A stretch of DNA of 64,000 nucleotides from Streptomyces longhuiensis (lineage in GTDB: Bacteria; Actinomycetota; Actinomycetes; Streptomycetales; Streptomycetaceae). This document shows positions 8,857 to 16,965 of the stretch, piece after piece. The stretch spans positions 806,001 to 870,000 of the forward strand of contig NZ_CP085173.1 of the NCBI RefSeq assembly GCF_020616555.1. The letters run 5' to 3'. The position numbers and the translations under genes are program-made. Within the stretch, counting starts at the first letter, position 1. Every line of letters starts with the position of its first letter. The notes below the pieces were generated by a model. The model made no database searches and had not been told where the DNA came from. It saw only the letters and a list, made by a program, of their open reading frames with translations.

Positions 8857-9726
8857 TCACAGCCATTCGTTGATTGCGGCGATGTGGACGGTGGCTTCAA
8901 AGCGGACGGCGAGCTTGTCGAACCGCATGGCCACCGCCCGATTGCGCTTGAGCCGGTTAATGCCGCACTCGACCGCGTGCCGGGCCTTGTAATCCTCGCG
9001 ATCGAAGGCCGGTGGGCGCCCGCCACTTGCCCCACGGCGCTTGCGGTGGCCGGCCTGGTCGGCCGGTTCCGGGATGGTGCAGCGGATCCCGCGCCTGCGG
9101 AGGTAGGCACGATTGGTGCGCGAGGAATAGGCCTTGTCGCCCCGCACCCGCAGCGGCCGTCTGCGGGGACGCCCGAGCCCCAGCCGGGGTATCCGGATTG
9201 CTTCCAGGACAGCCACGAATTGCGGGCTGTCGCCCGCCTGCCCGGCGGTGACCACAAGCGATAACGGCCGTTGGCCCTGTTCACAGGCCAGATGAATCTT
9301 GGTGGTCCAGCCGCCCCGGGACCGGCCCAAGCCGTGGTCGTCGGGCTCGGTCCGGATCCCGCCCGGCGGCTCCTTCTGGGCCTGCCCGTCCTTGCGGGCA
9401 CCAGCCGCATGCTGATGAGCCCGGCAGATCGTGGAGTCGACGTTCACTTCCCACGTGATCAGCCCGGCCGCATCGGCACGAGCCTGCAAACCGGTCAGCA
9501 CCGCCGACCACACACCATCTCGCTGCCAGCGACGAAAGAGCCCATAGACCGTCTGCCACGGCCCGTACTCCACAGGCAGATCCCGCCAGGGAGCACCGGT
9601 TCGCACCCGCCAGCGGATTCCGTCGATCAGCTTCCGCCGACAGACTGAGGGTCTGCCGACCACCGCGACCGGCAACAGCGGCTCCAGCACTGTCCACTGG
9701 CCATCTGAGAGATCCCCACGCCCCAC
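8857..9726 (-). CDS. IS5-family (IS427-group type) DDE transposase
   Basis: A 289-residue transposase in a single uninterrupted frame. The N-terminal GDLSDGQWTVLEPLLP and RRKLIDGIRWRVRTGAPWRD blocks belong to the DUF4096 insert typical of IS5 relatives. The DDE triad is visible as VDSTICRAHQ (Asp), GDKAYSS (Asp) and VECGINRLKRNRAVAMRFDK (Glu in the Y-2-R-3-E-6-K-like region). Many IS427 relatives need a frameshift to make full transposase; here no shift is needed, so the enzyme should be functional. It is the only transposase gene recognised in the window. Confidence 0.95.
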   Translation of the reverse strand: MGRGDLSDGQWTVLEPLLPVAVVGRPSVCRRKLIDGIRWRVRTGAPWRDLPVEYGPWQTVYGLFRRWQRDGVWSAVLTGLQARADAAGLITWEVNVDSTICRAHQHAAGARKDGQAQKEPPGGIRTEPDDHGLGRSRGGWTTKIHLACEQGQRPLSLVVTAGQAGDSPQFVAVLEAIRIPRLGLGRPRRRPLRVRGDKAYSSRTNRAYLRRRGIRCTIPEPADQAGHRKRRGASGGRPPAFDREDYKARHAVECGINRLKRNRAVAMRFDKLAVRFEATVHIAAINEWL

Positions 9727-9766
9727 ACCGAGATCATCACGGCACGAGGCGTGGCCACGAAGCCAG

Positions 9767-9784
9767 TTCTAAAACATTCCCTAG
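9767..9784. repeat. Right IS end: inverted repeat plus CTAG target duplication
   Basis: TTCTAAAACATTCC at 9767-9780 mirrors the left end, followed by the second CTAG at 9781-9784 and then the continuing host gene. Confidence 0.85.
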
Positions 9785-9990
9785 GTGCCACGGCCACGCA
9801 CCCGGTCCAGGCCCTGGAATTCGATGCGCAGGCAGTACGTGAGCTGTGCGCCGAGGACTCCGGGGTCGGCCGCGAGGTGTCGATCGGCGTCGCCGCGGTG
9901 ATCGCCCGCAGGCTGTCGGCTTCCCGCAACCGCCTGCTCGCCATGTTCGCCTCCAACGGCAGCGGCCAACTGCTCGAGGACTCCCGCTGA
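9785..9990 (+). pseudogene. Cyclic-nucleotide-binding-domain protein, 3' part
   Basis: This is the continuation of the gene broken at 8444. It encodes ATATHPVQALEFDAQAVREL and ends after SGQLLEDSR. The PVQALEF to IARRL region is the last strand and C-helix of a cNMP-binding fold. There is no start codon or ribosome site of its own at the junction, so it is probably not translated. Confidence 0.85.
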
Positions 9991-10290
9991 GGAACGTGCC
10001 GTGGCCTCCGACCGGAGCTTCGCCGAGGACGTCATGACGAAGGAGGTTTGGAGCCACCGAGCAGATGCATCGGCTCGGCGACACCGGGAGGGCCGGCTCA
10101 CTTCAGCCTGAACAGCTGATGACGCCCACGCCGTCACCGTCCGCCCGCAGGCCACGCTCCCCGCGCCGCCGTCAGGCAGTGCCCGGCCACCGCCTTCCCG
10201 GAAGGGCGCGCACCAGGGCCCCACGGCACGGCCACCCCTTGGTACGCACACGCCGTCCGCGCCCTCACCCGGCCTTCGCCCCCAGCATCA
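9991..10290. other. Intergenic stretch with a possible CBS-domain remnant
   Basis: From 10001 to 10111 a GTG-started 36-codon frame includes FAEDVMTKEVWSHRAD, which resembles the first strand and helix of a CBS domain (pattern xVxDVMTxxVxxVxxD). CBS proteins accompany universal stress proteins in Streptomyces dormancy clusters, so this may be a truncated copy. The rest shows nothing recognisable. Confidence 0.3.
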
Positions 10291-11715
10291 TCAAAGGGGC
10301 AGTGTCAGACGGAAGGTCGTGCGCCCGGGGCGGCTGGTGAGGCTGACTGTTCCACCGTGCGCGGTGGTGACGGCGTGGACGATGGCGAGGCCGAGGCCGG
10401 TGCTTCCTGTGCTGCGGGAGCGTGCGTGATCGGCGCGGACGAAGCGGCCGAAGACCTCCGGTTGGAGGTCTTCGGGGATACCGGGCCCGTTGTCGCTCAC
10501 GGCGAGGGATGCCTCGGCCTGGTCGGTGTCGAGGGTGATGGTCACTTCGGAGCCGGGAGGGGTGTGGGTGCGGGCGTTGGCGAGGAGGTTGCCGATGGCC
10601 TGCTGAAGCCGGTGGGCGTCGCCGGTGACGATGACGGGTTCCTCGGGGAGGTCGAGGAGCCAGCGGTGGGCGGGGCCCGCGGCACGGGCGTCGTCCGTGG
10701 CATCGAGGATCAGCAGAGTCAGGTCGACCGGCTCGTGTTCGAGGGGACGTCCGGCGTCCAGGCGGGCGAGGAGAAGCAGGTCGTCGACGAGGCGGGTCAT
10801 GCGCTGCGATTCGCCGTCGATGCGCTCCAGAGCGTGTCGGACTTCGGTGGGGACGGGGCCGGAGTGACGCAGGGCGAGTTCGGCGTGACCGCGGATGTTG
10901 GCGACGGGGGTGCGCAGTTCGTGGCTGGCGTCGGCGGCGAAGTGGCGGAGTCGCTCCTCGCTGGCCTGGCGGCGGGTGAGGGCGTCCTCGACGTGGCCGA
11001 GCATGTGGTTGAGCGCGGAGCCGACCTGGCCGACCTCGGTGCGCGGGTCAGTGTCGGGAAGGGGCCCCGGCATGGCGATCTCGCCGCTGGCGAGCGGCAG
11101 TCCGGCCACCTCCGCCGCCCGGGCTGTGACCCGTTGGAGGGGACGCAGAGAGATCCGTACCCATACGGCGCCGGCGATGCCCGTGATCACCAGGGCGGCG
11201 CCGAACAGCACCGTCTCGACCGCTTCGAGGCGGTGAACGGTCGCCTCCACGGGGTGCAGGGACAGGCCGGTGATCAGCGTGTCCTGGTCGTCGCCCGGGA
11301 ACGCCATGACGCGGTAACTACGCAGCGTGGAGAGGCGGATGCTGTGCCCTCCCCCGTCGGTGGGGACCGCCGCCAGGGTGCGACGGTCCTCGGAGGTGAG
11401 GTGGACGGGGCGATCGGTGGCGTTGTCGACGACGGCGGCCTGGGTGACGGTGCCGGCCAGGAGGCGGGCGCCGAAGGTGTGGTCGGCCTGGCCGCGGGTG
11501 TCGGGGCGGTTGTCGGAGTCGGGCTCGGCCTCGTGCTCCAGGCTCGCGGGGAACCGGCCGCCTGAAGTGGCGAGTTGCTCGTCCAGGCGCCCCATCAGGA
11601 ACCCCCGCAGAGCGAGGGCGGTGATGATCCCGACGGCGAGGCAGGCGAGGGCTAGCAGGGCGACCAGTCCGACGGTGAGCTGGCCGCGCAGGGTGCGGGG
11701 CGGCGGACGTCTCAC
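10291..11715 (-). CDS. Sensor histidine kinase (OmpR-partner class)
   Basis: A 474-residue membrane kinase. TM1 is about 12-36 and TM2 about 164-186, enclosing an extracytoplasmic sensor of about 130 residues, then HAMP (LRPLQRVTARAAEVAGL). The H-box is AADASHELRTPVANIRGH (phospho-His about 260), the N-box AIGNLLANARTH, and the G-box SDNGPGIPEDLQPEVFGRFV. It starts with GTG inside a GTGA overlap with the response-regulator stop, so the two are coupled. The divergent neighbour operon encodes a flavocytochrome electron-transfer module, the likely target. The signal is unknown; a redox or metal cue would fit. A strong H-box to G-box set makes the call secure. Confidence 0.96.
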   Translation of the reverse strand: MRRPPPRTLRGQLTVGLVALLALACLAVGIITALALRGFLMGRLDEQLATSGGRFPASLEHEAEPDSDNRPDTRGQADHTFGARLLAGTVTQAAVVDNATDRPVHLTSEDRRTLAAVPTDGGGHSIRLSTLRSYRVMAFPGDDQDTLITGLSLHPVEATVHRLEAVETVLFGAALVITGIAGAVWVRISLRPLQRVTARAAEVAGLPLASGEIAMPGPLPDTDPRTEVGQVGSALNHMLGHVEDALTRRQASEERLRHFAADASHELRTPVANIRGHAELALRHSGPVPTEVRHALERIDGESQRMTRLVDDLLLLARLDAGRPLEHEPVDLTLLILDATDDARAAGPAHRWLLDLPEEPVIVTGDAHRLQQAIGNLLANARTHTPPGSEVTITLDTDQAEASLAVSDNGPGIPEDLQPEVFGRFVRADHARSRSTGSTGLGLAIVHAVTTAHGGTVSLTSRPGRTTFRLTLPL

Positions 11716-12446
11716 AGGGAGTCCGCCTTGAGTACGTAGCCGACGCCGCGCACCGTGTGGATCATCGGGGTGCGTCCGGCGTCGATCTTCTTACGCAGGT
11801 AACTGATGTACAGCTCCACGACGTGGGAGCGGCCTCCGAAGTCGTAGGCCCAGACCCGGTCGAGGATCTGGTCCTTGGACAGCACCCGGCGCGGGTTGCG
11901 CATCAAGAACCGCAGCAGTTCGAACTCGGTGCGCGACAGCTCCACCACTGATCCCGCACGGCGTACTTCCCTGGCTTCCTCGTCCATGGTGAGGTCGCCG
12001 ACGATGAGCTGGCTCGTACCCGGTTCGGCGGTCATCCCGGCTCGTCGCAGGAGCCCGCGGAGCCGGGCCAGGACCTCTTCCAGGCTGTAGGGCTTGGTGA
12101 CGTAGTCGTCGCCGCCGGCGGTGATGCCGGCGATGCGGTCCTCGACCGCGTCCCGGGCGGTCAGGAACAGCACGCACACGCGGGGCGCCTCGCGTCGGAG
12201 GGCGCGCAGCACCTGCAGGCCGTCGAGGTCGGGCAGCATCCAGTCCAGGACCACCGCGTCGGGCCGGAAGTAGCGGCCCGCCGCCAGGGCGCTCGCGCCG
12301 TCGGCGGCTGTTCGGACCTGCATGCCCTCGTCGGTCAGCACGGTGGCCAGGACATCGGTGACGTCGGGTTCGTCGTCGACGACGAGGATCCGGACCGGGT
12401 CTCCGTCGGGGCGGTGCAGTGGTGGTGTGGCGCGTGGCTCGTCCAT
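11712..12446 (-). CDS. OmpR/PhoB-family response regulator
   Basis: A 244-residue regulator with receiver domain (about 20-132) and winged-helix DNA-binding domain (about 148-243). The acidic pocket is VVDDEPDVTD, the phospho-acceptor lies in VVLDWMLPDLDG, and the switch lysine in YVTKPYSLEEV. The effector end RVWAYDFGGRSHVVELYISY is typical of this subfamily. The ATG at 12446 has GGAGGG five bases upstream and is preferred to an upstream ATG at 12470. It is divergent from the ferric-reductase operon, and half-sites resembling CTGTGA/TTCACAG lie between them. Confidence 0.95.
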   Translation of the reverse strand: MDEPRATPPLHRPDGDPVRILVVDDEPDVTDVLATVLTDEGMQVRTAADGASALAAGRYFRPDAVVLDWMLPDLDGLQVLRALRREAPRVCVLFLTARDAVEDRIAGITAGGDDYVTKPYSLEEVLARLRGLLRRAGMTAEPGTSQLIVGDLTMDEEAREVRRAGSVVELSRTEFELLRFLMRNPRRVLSKDQILDRVWAYDFGGRSHVVELYISYLRKKIDAGRTPMIHTVRGVGYVLKADSL

Positions 12447-12504
12447 GGTCCCTCCAGCATCCCCCGGCACGGGGCGCCGCAGGGCTCGCCGTGTCTCTGA
12501 GTTC

Positions 12505-12571
12505 CCTGTGAATCAGCGCTGAGGGCGGCCTGCGGGGCTGTTTCAGAAGGTTCACAGAGCTTGGGCTGTGA
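12505..12571. promoter_or_regulatory. Candidate response-regulator operator in the divergent promoter
   Basis: Three copies of a heptamer occur between the divergent starts: CTGTGAA at 12506-12512, its inverse TTCACAG at 12551-12557, and CTGTGAG at 12566-12572. The last two form TCACAG-N8-CTGTGA. Repeated half-sites are expected for OmpR-type regulators. Binding is inferred only from position and symmetry. Confidence 0.4.
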
Positions 12572-12616
12572 GTCTGGCCGTCCGTCGCCGCAGCGAGCCC
12601 TACTCGAAGGTGCCCT

Positions 12617-13984
12617 ATGACCACCACGTTCACCAGCACGCCGTACGCGGGCCGCGGGGTCCGTCACCGCCGCCGTTCGCGCCGCAGTCCTGTGCCGTTT
12701 CTGGCTCAGCTGGTCATCTGGGGCGGCGCGGCGGGAGTGCTGGCACTGTGGTGGAGCGACACGAACGCGGTGGTCGGCCCGGCGGGCTGGCTCACCGGCG
12801 CCGGGCGCATCACCGGGCTGCTGGCCGGCTACGCCTGCGCGGTACTGCTGGCCCTGATGGCCCGCACACCGCTTCTGGACCACACGATCGGCACCGACCG
12901 GCTCGCCCGCTGGCACGCCCTCGGCGGGCGCTGCACGGTCTCGCTGGCCCTGGCCCACACCCTGCTCGTCATCTGGGGCTACTCCCTGACCTCGCACACC
13001 GACGTGGTCACCCAGACGACCACACTCGTCTTCCATTACCCCGAGCTGCTCAAGGGCACGATCGGATTCCTGCTGTTCCTGGCCACCGGAGTCCTGTCGG
13101 CCCGCGCGGCCCGCCGCAGGATGAGCTACGAGACCTGGCACTATCTGCACTTCGCCACCTACCTGGCCGTCTTCCTCACCTTCGGCCACCAGCTCTCCAA
13201 CGGGGCCGACTTCGTCGGCAACCGTCTCGCCCAGGCCGCCTGGTACGCACTGTTCCTCGGCGTCGCCGTCCTGGTCGTCTGGTTCCGCTTCGCTGTTCCC
13301 GTCCGGCGCGCACTGCGCCACCGGATGCGGGTGGCCGCGATCCGTCCCGAGGCACCGGGCGTGGTCTCCGTCTACGTCACCGGCGACCACCTGGACGAAC
13401 TGGGCGGCGAGCCGGGACAGTTCCTGCGCTGGCGCTTCATGGCCCGTGGGCTGTGGTGGACCGCCAATCCGTACTCCCTCTCCGCCCCGGCGAACCCCCG
13501 TCACCTGCGGATCACGGTGAAGGCAGCGGGCGGACACAGTGCCGCGCTCGCCCGGCTGGCCCCCGGCACCCGGGTGTGGGCCGAGGGACCCTACGGCGCC
13601 TTCACGGCGAACCGTCGCTCAGCCGCCAAGGTTCTGCTGCTGGCCGGCGGCGTCGGCATCACCCCGCTGCGTACGCTCTTCGAGACGCTGCCGGGACAGG
13701 TCACCCTCGTCTACCGGGCCCGCAGCGTCGAAGACCTCGCCCTGCGCGGTGAGATCGACGCGATAGCCGCCCACCGACGGGCCACCGTCCACCACGTCGT
13801 CGACGAACCGGCCGGCTACTCCTCACCCCTGACCGCCCAGGGCCTGAGCACCCTCGTTCCCGACCTGGCCGCGCACGATGTCTTCCTGTGCGGTCCGCCC
13901 GGCATGACGCAGGCGGCAACCGAAGCCCTCCGGGAGGCCGGTGTCCCGTCGCACCGCATCCACCACGAGTCGTTCGCGTTCTGA
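12617..13984 (+). CDS. Ferric-reductase-like transmembrane flavocytochrome
   Basis: A 455-residue protein with an N-terminal six-helix ferric-reductase-like domain (about 25-235) and a cytoplasmic FAD/NAD(P)H module (about 240-455). Heme-ligand histidines are likely in RWHALGGRCTVSLALAHTLL and ETWHYLHFATYLAVF. The FAD-binding signature is WTANPYSLSAP, the nucleotide-binding segment LLLAGGVGITPLR, and the C-terminal end VFLCGPPGMTQ. Such proteins pass electrons from NAD(P)H through FAD and hemes across the membrane. It starts the rightward unit with the FMN-binding protein (12 bases downstream) and ApbE, and is divergent from the two-component system. Confidence 0.93.
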   Translation: MTTTFTSTPYAGRGVRHRRRSRRSPVPFLAQLVIWGGAAGVLALWWSDTNAVVGPAGWLTGAGRITGLLAGYACAVLLALMARTPLLDHTIGTDRLARWHALGGRCTVSLALAHTLLVIWGYSLTSHTDVVTQTTTLVFHYPELLKGTIGFLLFLATGVLSARAARRRMSYETWHYLHFATYLAVFLTFGHQLSNGADFVGNRLAQAAWYALFLGVAVLVVWFRFAVPVRRALRHRMRVAAIRPEAPGVVSVYVTGDHLDELGGEPGQFLRWRFMARGLWWTANPYSLSAPANPRHLRITVKAAGGHSAALARLAPGTRVWAEGPYGAFTANRRSAAKVLLLAGGVGITPLRTLFETLPGQVTLVYRARSVEDLALRGEIDAIAAHRRATVHHVVDEPAGYSSPLTAQGLSTLVPDLAAHDVFLCGPPGMTQAATEALREAGVPSHRIHHESFAF

Positions 13985-13996
13985 GGAGAACCCGTC

Positions 13997-14443
13997 ATGC
14001 GCCGAGCCGTCGTCGCCACCACCGGGATCAGCGCCCTGGTCGTCACGCTGCTGGCCCTCAAGCCTCATCAACTACCCGCTCTCGGCGGCGGATCGCGCAC
14101 GCCTTCGGCCTCCTCGTCGTCCCCGCGCGCCACGCCCACGGGCACCGCATCGGGTGCGTCCACGGGGACAGGCACGTTCACCGGCGACCCCGTCGACACC
14201 CAGTACGGAACCGTGCAGGTCGCCGCCACCCTCACCAAGGGGAAGATCACCGCGGTGAAGATCCTTCAGGCTCCGAATCAAAACGGCCGCGACCAGGAGA
14301 TCGCCGCATACGCGCTGCCCCGCCTCACCGAGGAGGCGCTCGGCGCCCAGAGCGCCCACATCGACGCGGTCTCCGGTGCCAGCTACACAAGCCAGGGCTA
14401 CATGCAGTCCCTGCAGAGCGCGCTGGACCAGGCCCATGCCTGA
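13997..14443 (+). CDS. Exported FMN-binding domain protein
   Basis: A 148-residue protein with an N-terminal signal/anchor (about 2-22), a Ser/Thr/Gly-rich linker (about 30-60) and one FMN-binding domain (about 63-145). The flavinylation site is DAVSGASYTS near residue 125; ApbE links FMN to the threonine of such S-G-A-[ST]-x-T-S motifs. It probably receives electrons from the flavocytochrome outside the membrane. It lies between that gene and apbE, overlapping apbE by 8 bases. The acceptor beyond it is unknown. Confidence 0.92.
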   Translation: MRRAVVATTGISALVVTLLALKPHQLPALGGGSRTPSASSSSPRATPTGTASGASTGTGTFTGDPVDTQYGTVQVAATLTKGKITAVKILQAPNQNGRDQEIAAYALPRLTEEALGAQSAHIDAVSGASYTSQGYMQSLQSALDQAHA

Positions 14444-15206
14444 CACCGCACACGGACTGCGTCACGTCGAGCACGTGATGGGCACGGCCTTCTCCTTCGA
14501 CATCCGCGACGAGCCCACCCCCGCCGTCCACCGCGCCCTCGCCGAGGCCGTACGCCAACTCCACCGAGTGGACGCCGTGTTCTCCACCTACCGGCCCGAC
14601 AGCCACATCAGCCGTCTCGGCCGCGGCGACATCCGCCTGGCCGACTGCCCGCCGGAAGTCCACGAAGTCCTGTCGCTCTGTGCCCGGGCCACCCGCGACA
14701 GCGACGGCTACTTCAGCATCACTCCCGCCGGCACCCTCGACCCCTCCGGCCTGGTCAAAGGCTGGGCCACCGAAGCCGCCTCCCAGCTCCTCCACGCAGC
14801 GGGCGCCCGCCACACCTGCGTCAACGGCGGCGGCGACCTCCAAATCCGCGGCCAGGCGGCCCCTGCCACCCCATGGCGCATCGGTATCGCCCACCCACTG
14901 CGCCCGGGCGAACTCGCCACCGTCATCACTGCCCACGACGACCTGGCCGTCGCCACCTCCGGCACCGCCGAACGCGGCTCCCACATCCTCGACCCGCACC
15001 ACGGCACGCCCGTCACCACGTTCGCCTCCCTCACTGTCATCGGCCCGCGCCTGACCTTGACCGACACCTACGCCACCGCCGCCTTCGCCCGGGGCGACGG
15101 CGCCCGGGACTGGCTGGAGACCCTGCCCGGCTACGAAGCCCTCGCGATCCTGCCCGACGGCCGACAGTGGCGGACCTCAGGATTCAACCGCCACGCATCC
15201 TCCTGA
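14436..15206 (+). CDS. apbE: ApbE-family FAD:protein FMN transferase
   Basis: A 256-residue protein that is expected to transfer FMN from FAD to a threonine on the neighbouring exported protein. Recognisable family features are MGTAFSFDIRD near the N-terminus, DAVFSTYRPDSHISRL (about 46-61), LDPSGLVKGWATEAASQLL, CVNGGGDLQIRG (about 128-139), SGTAERGSHILDPHHGTPV with the metal-binding HILDP, and the late LTDTYATAAFARG. The ATG at 14436 overlaps the end of the upstream gene by 8 bases. No lipoprotein signal is seen, so unlike some ApbEs it may act before or during export. It is somewhat shorter than enterobacterial ApbE, as usual in Streptomyces. Confidence 0.95.
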   Translation: MPDTAHGLRHVEHVMGTAFSFDIRDEPTPAVHRALAEAVRQLHRVDAVFSTYRPDSHISRLGRGDIRLADCPPEVHEVLSLCARATRDSDGYFSITPAGTLDPSGLVKGWATEAASQLLHAAGARHTCVNGGGDLQIRGQAAPATPWRIGIAHPLRPGELATVITAHDDLAVATSGTAERGSHILDPHHGTPVTTFASLTVIGPRLTLTDTYATAAFARGDGARDWLETLPGYEALAILPDGRQWRTSGFNRHASS

Positions 15207-15614
15207 CGCGGGCAGGCCACAGGGGACCCGGTCGCCCAGTGATCGCCGCAGTCTCGCTGACCGCAGTGCCGTGCTTCCCGTCACCGGTCACTCGCCCCTG
15301 GGCCGGGCCGCGACGGCGTCGGGGCAGCTCTACTTCGGCGGCCGCTGCGCCTGGCCCCGTCTCGGCTCTCCCACCAGCACGAATGCTGCTGCGGGTTCCA
15401 CAGGGCGTCGCCCATGGAGGCGCCTCCCGAACGGCATGTACTGATCGGGCAGGGTTGGGCGCAGTCGGATGGTGTCCGATTTGCGCTCACGCGAGGCCGA
15501 CTTCGACAAGATCAAGGCGATTCGCACCACCTTCATGCCACGCACGGGGCGTTCCGACAGGTGCGAAACCCCCGTCCCCCACCCCCCAACCCTCCACACC
15601 ACACCTTGCTTCAC
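15207..15614. other. Intergenic stretch without a supported gene
   Basis: Frames here lack recognisable domains. The right end includes C-rich runs (15571-15600) ahead of the DUF2975 promoter. I see no clear terminator after apbE. Confidence 0.5.
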
Positions 15615-15650
15615 CTATCGAAATTCGATAGATTCTCATCGTAACTCGAT
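15615..15650. promoter_or_regulatory. Two tandem ATCG-N5-CGAT palindromes before the DUF2975/XRE operon
   Basis: The first site is the perfect palindrome CTATCGAAATTCGATAG at 15615-15631; the second is CATCGTAACTCGATG at 15637-15651. Both share ATCG-N5-CGAT and their centres are exactly 21 bp apart, two helical turns, so two dimers would bind the same DNA face. They end 13-14 bases before the ATG at 15664, where bound repressor would block transcription. The natural binder is the small XRE protein encoded second in the operon. Confidence 0.65.
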
Positions 15651-15663
15651 GGAAGGATCGGTC

Positions 15664-16155
15664 ATGGGAAAGCTGGCAGTGCGCGCATTGCGCGTCGTGC
15701 TCGCGGTGGTGCTCGCCGGCACCGTGTTCGTACAGGCATCGATGGTGTGGGTGTTGGTCAGCGGGAGCGACCCGGAGGACGGGTCGATCCCGCTGACCCC
15801 GCTGCGCGTGATCACGATCCTGGGCATGGTGTCGGCTCAGGTCGCCCTGGTCTGCGTATGGCGGCTGGTGACGATGGTGCGACGCGGAACCGTGTTCTCC
15901 CACGCCGCCTTCCGGTACGTGGACGCCGTGATCGGCGCGATCGTGGCGGCTTCCCTCCTGTGGTTCGCGGTCACAGCCGTCAATGCGCCGGGCCAGCGGG
16001 ACGACCCGGGCGTCACTCTCATCATGGGCGGGATCGGTCTGGCCATCCTGGGGGTCGCGCTGATCGTGCTCGTGCTACGGATGCTGCTCGCCCAGGCTGT
16101 CGCGCGCGACGTCGAAGCGGCGCACATGCAGGCCGAGTTGGACGAGGTGATCTGA
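15664..16155 (+). CDS. DUF2975 four-helix membrane protein
   Basis: A 163-residue protein with four hydrophobic segments at about 8-30, 41-63, 83-104 and 119-147, matching the DUF2975 family. Charged residues cluster in the loops and at the C-terminus (VEAAHMQAELDEVI). The ATG at 15664 has GGAAGGA seven bases upstream and is preferred to an in-frame ATG at 15649. It overlaps the following XRE gene by one base (TGATG). DUF2975 proteins are regularly paired with a short XRE regulator, a layout suggesting that the membrane protein controls the regulator or that both form a small stress switch; the function is not established. Confidence 0.88.
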   Translation: MGKLAVRALRVVLAVVLAGTVFVQASMVWVLVSGSDPEDGSIPLTPLRVITILGMVSAQVALVCVWRLVTMVRRGTVFSHAAFRYVDAVIGAIVAASLLWFAVTAVNAPGQRDDPGVTLIMGGIGLAILGVALIVLVLRMLLAQAVARDVEAAHMQAELDEVI

Positions 16156-16376
16156 TGCCGATCACAGTCGACATCGACGTGATGCTGGCCAGGCGGAAGA
16201 TGTCCGTGGGCGAGCTCGCGGACCGCGTAGGGATCACGCCGGCCAACCTGGCCGTACTCAAGAACGGCCGCGCCAAGGCAGTGCGCTTCGCGACGCTCGC
16301 CGCGCTCTGCGAGGTGCTCAAGTGCCAGCCGGGCGACCTGCTGCGCTGGGAGGCCGAGGACGCCGCGGGCGGATGA
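16155..16376 (+). CDS. Small XRE-family (Cro/CI) transcriptional regulator
   Basis: Only 73 residues, essentially one helix-turn-helix domain: MLARRKMSVGELADRVGITP forms helices 1-2, ANLAVLKNGRAKAVRFATLA the recognition region, and CEVLKCQPGDLLRWE the end. This matches the YozG-like group of short Cro/CI regulators that accompany DUF2975 proteins. Translation is coupled to the upstream gene by a TGATG overlap. It probably represses its own operon through the two palindromes at 15615-15651. A strong hairpin follows at 16504. Confidence 0.92.
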   Translation: MPITVDIDVMLARRKMSVGELADRVGITPANLAVLKNGRAKAVRFATLAALCEVLKCQPGDLLRWEAEDAAGG

Positions 16377-16503
16377 CGTGCCCCCGGCGCGGGCGTGGAA
16401 ACGACTGGCGCCACCCGGTCTGCGGCGGATATCGGTTGATCCGCACAGCACCGCACCGCACCGCCCTGGTCGGCCATCGCGACCTGCGAACACCCCCACC
16501 GCA

Positions 16504-16538
16504 AACCCCCGTCCTTCCAGCGCGGAAGGGCGGGGGTT
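16504..16538 (+). terminator. Strong stem-loop after the XRE gene
   Basis: AACCCCCGTCCTTCC pairs with GGAAGGGCGGGGGTT over 15 positions (one G.U) around the loop AGCGC. It lies 128 bases past the XRE stop and is followed by TCGTCGTT, without a long U-run, as is common in Streptomyces. Confidence 0.75.
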
Positions 16539-16965
16539 CGTCGTTGGGCGGACGGCCGGCGCTCGCGTACGGCAACGCCCTGGTCGTCGTACTCACACAG
16601 ACCACGTGCGCGGTTCTGGGCGGATCGACCCCCTGCCGGCAGTGGATGAGCGGATCACCAACGCCCCCGCCGTCCGTGCGGGAGCACCCGGCGAGCGGCC
16701 CTCACTCGCTTCCCCGCAGCCGCGCCTGTCGCCGTCGTTCGGAATCAGGCGCACGGAGAGGGCGAAACCGTTCCCGACCGGCTCCGCCCGGACCGCCGGC
16801 GGAATGCCGCCTCCGACATACGTGGTCAGAGCTCAAGATCTCGTGCGAACCAGAACCATGCCGGTCGCACGGCACGTCCTCGCCAGCACCAGGTACATCA
16901 ACAACCTTTATTCTCACCTGAGTTACACCCATGACCAGGGCACAAGAGCGGGGAGCCGGATCGCG
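16539..16965. other. Intergenic stretch before the protein kinase gene
   Basis: An open frame runs upstream of the kinase ATG through this stretch but has no recognisable domain. The AT-richer part around 16895-16935 (ACAACCTTTATTCTCACCTG) is the likely promoter area of the kinase gene. Confidence 0.45.

Larger units (their letters stand above)
8445..9780 (-). mobile_element. IS5-family insertion sequence (1336 bp) with passenger gene
   Basis: The element is bounded by CTAG direct repeats (8441-8444 and 9781-9784), the target duplication usual for the IS427 group of IS5. The terminal inverted repeats share TGTTTTAGAA: the left end reads GCCGTGTTTTAGAA, the right end on the other strand GGAATGTTTTAGAA (11 of 14 identical). 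It holds a full-length DDE transposase and a second gene on the same strand whose stop codon lies inside the left inverted repeat. It interrupts the cyclic-nucleotide-domain gene. Intact ends and an intact transposase suggest a recent insertion. Confidence 0.9.
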
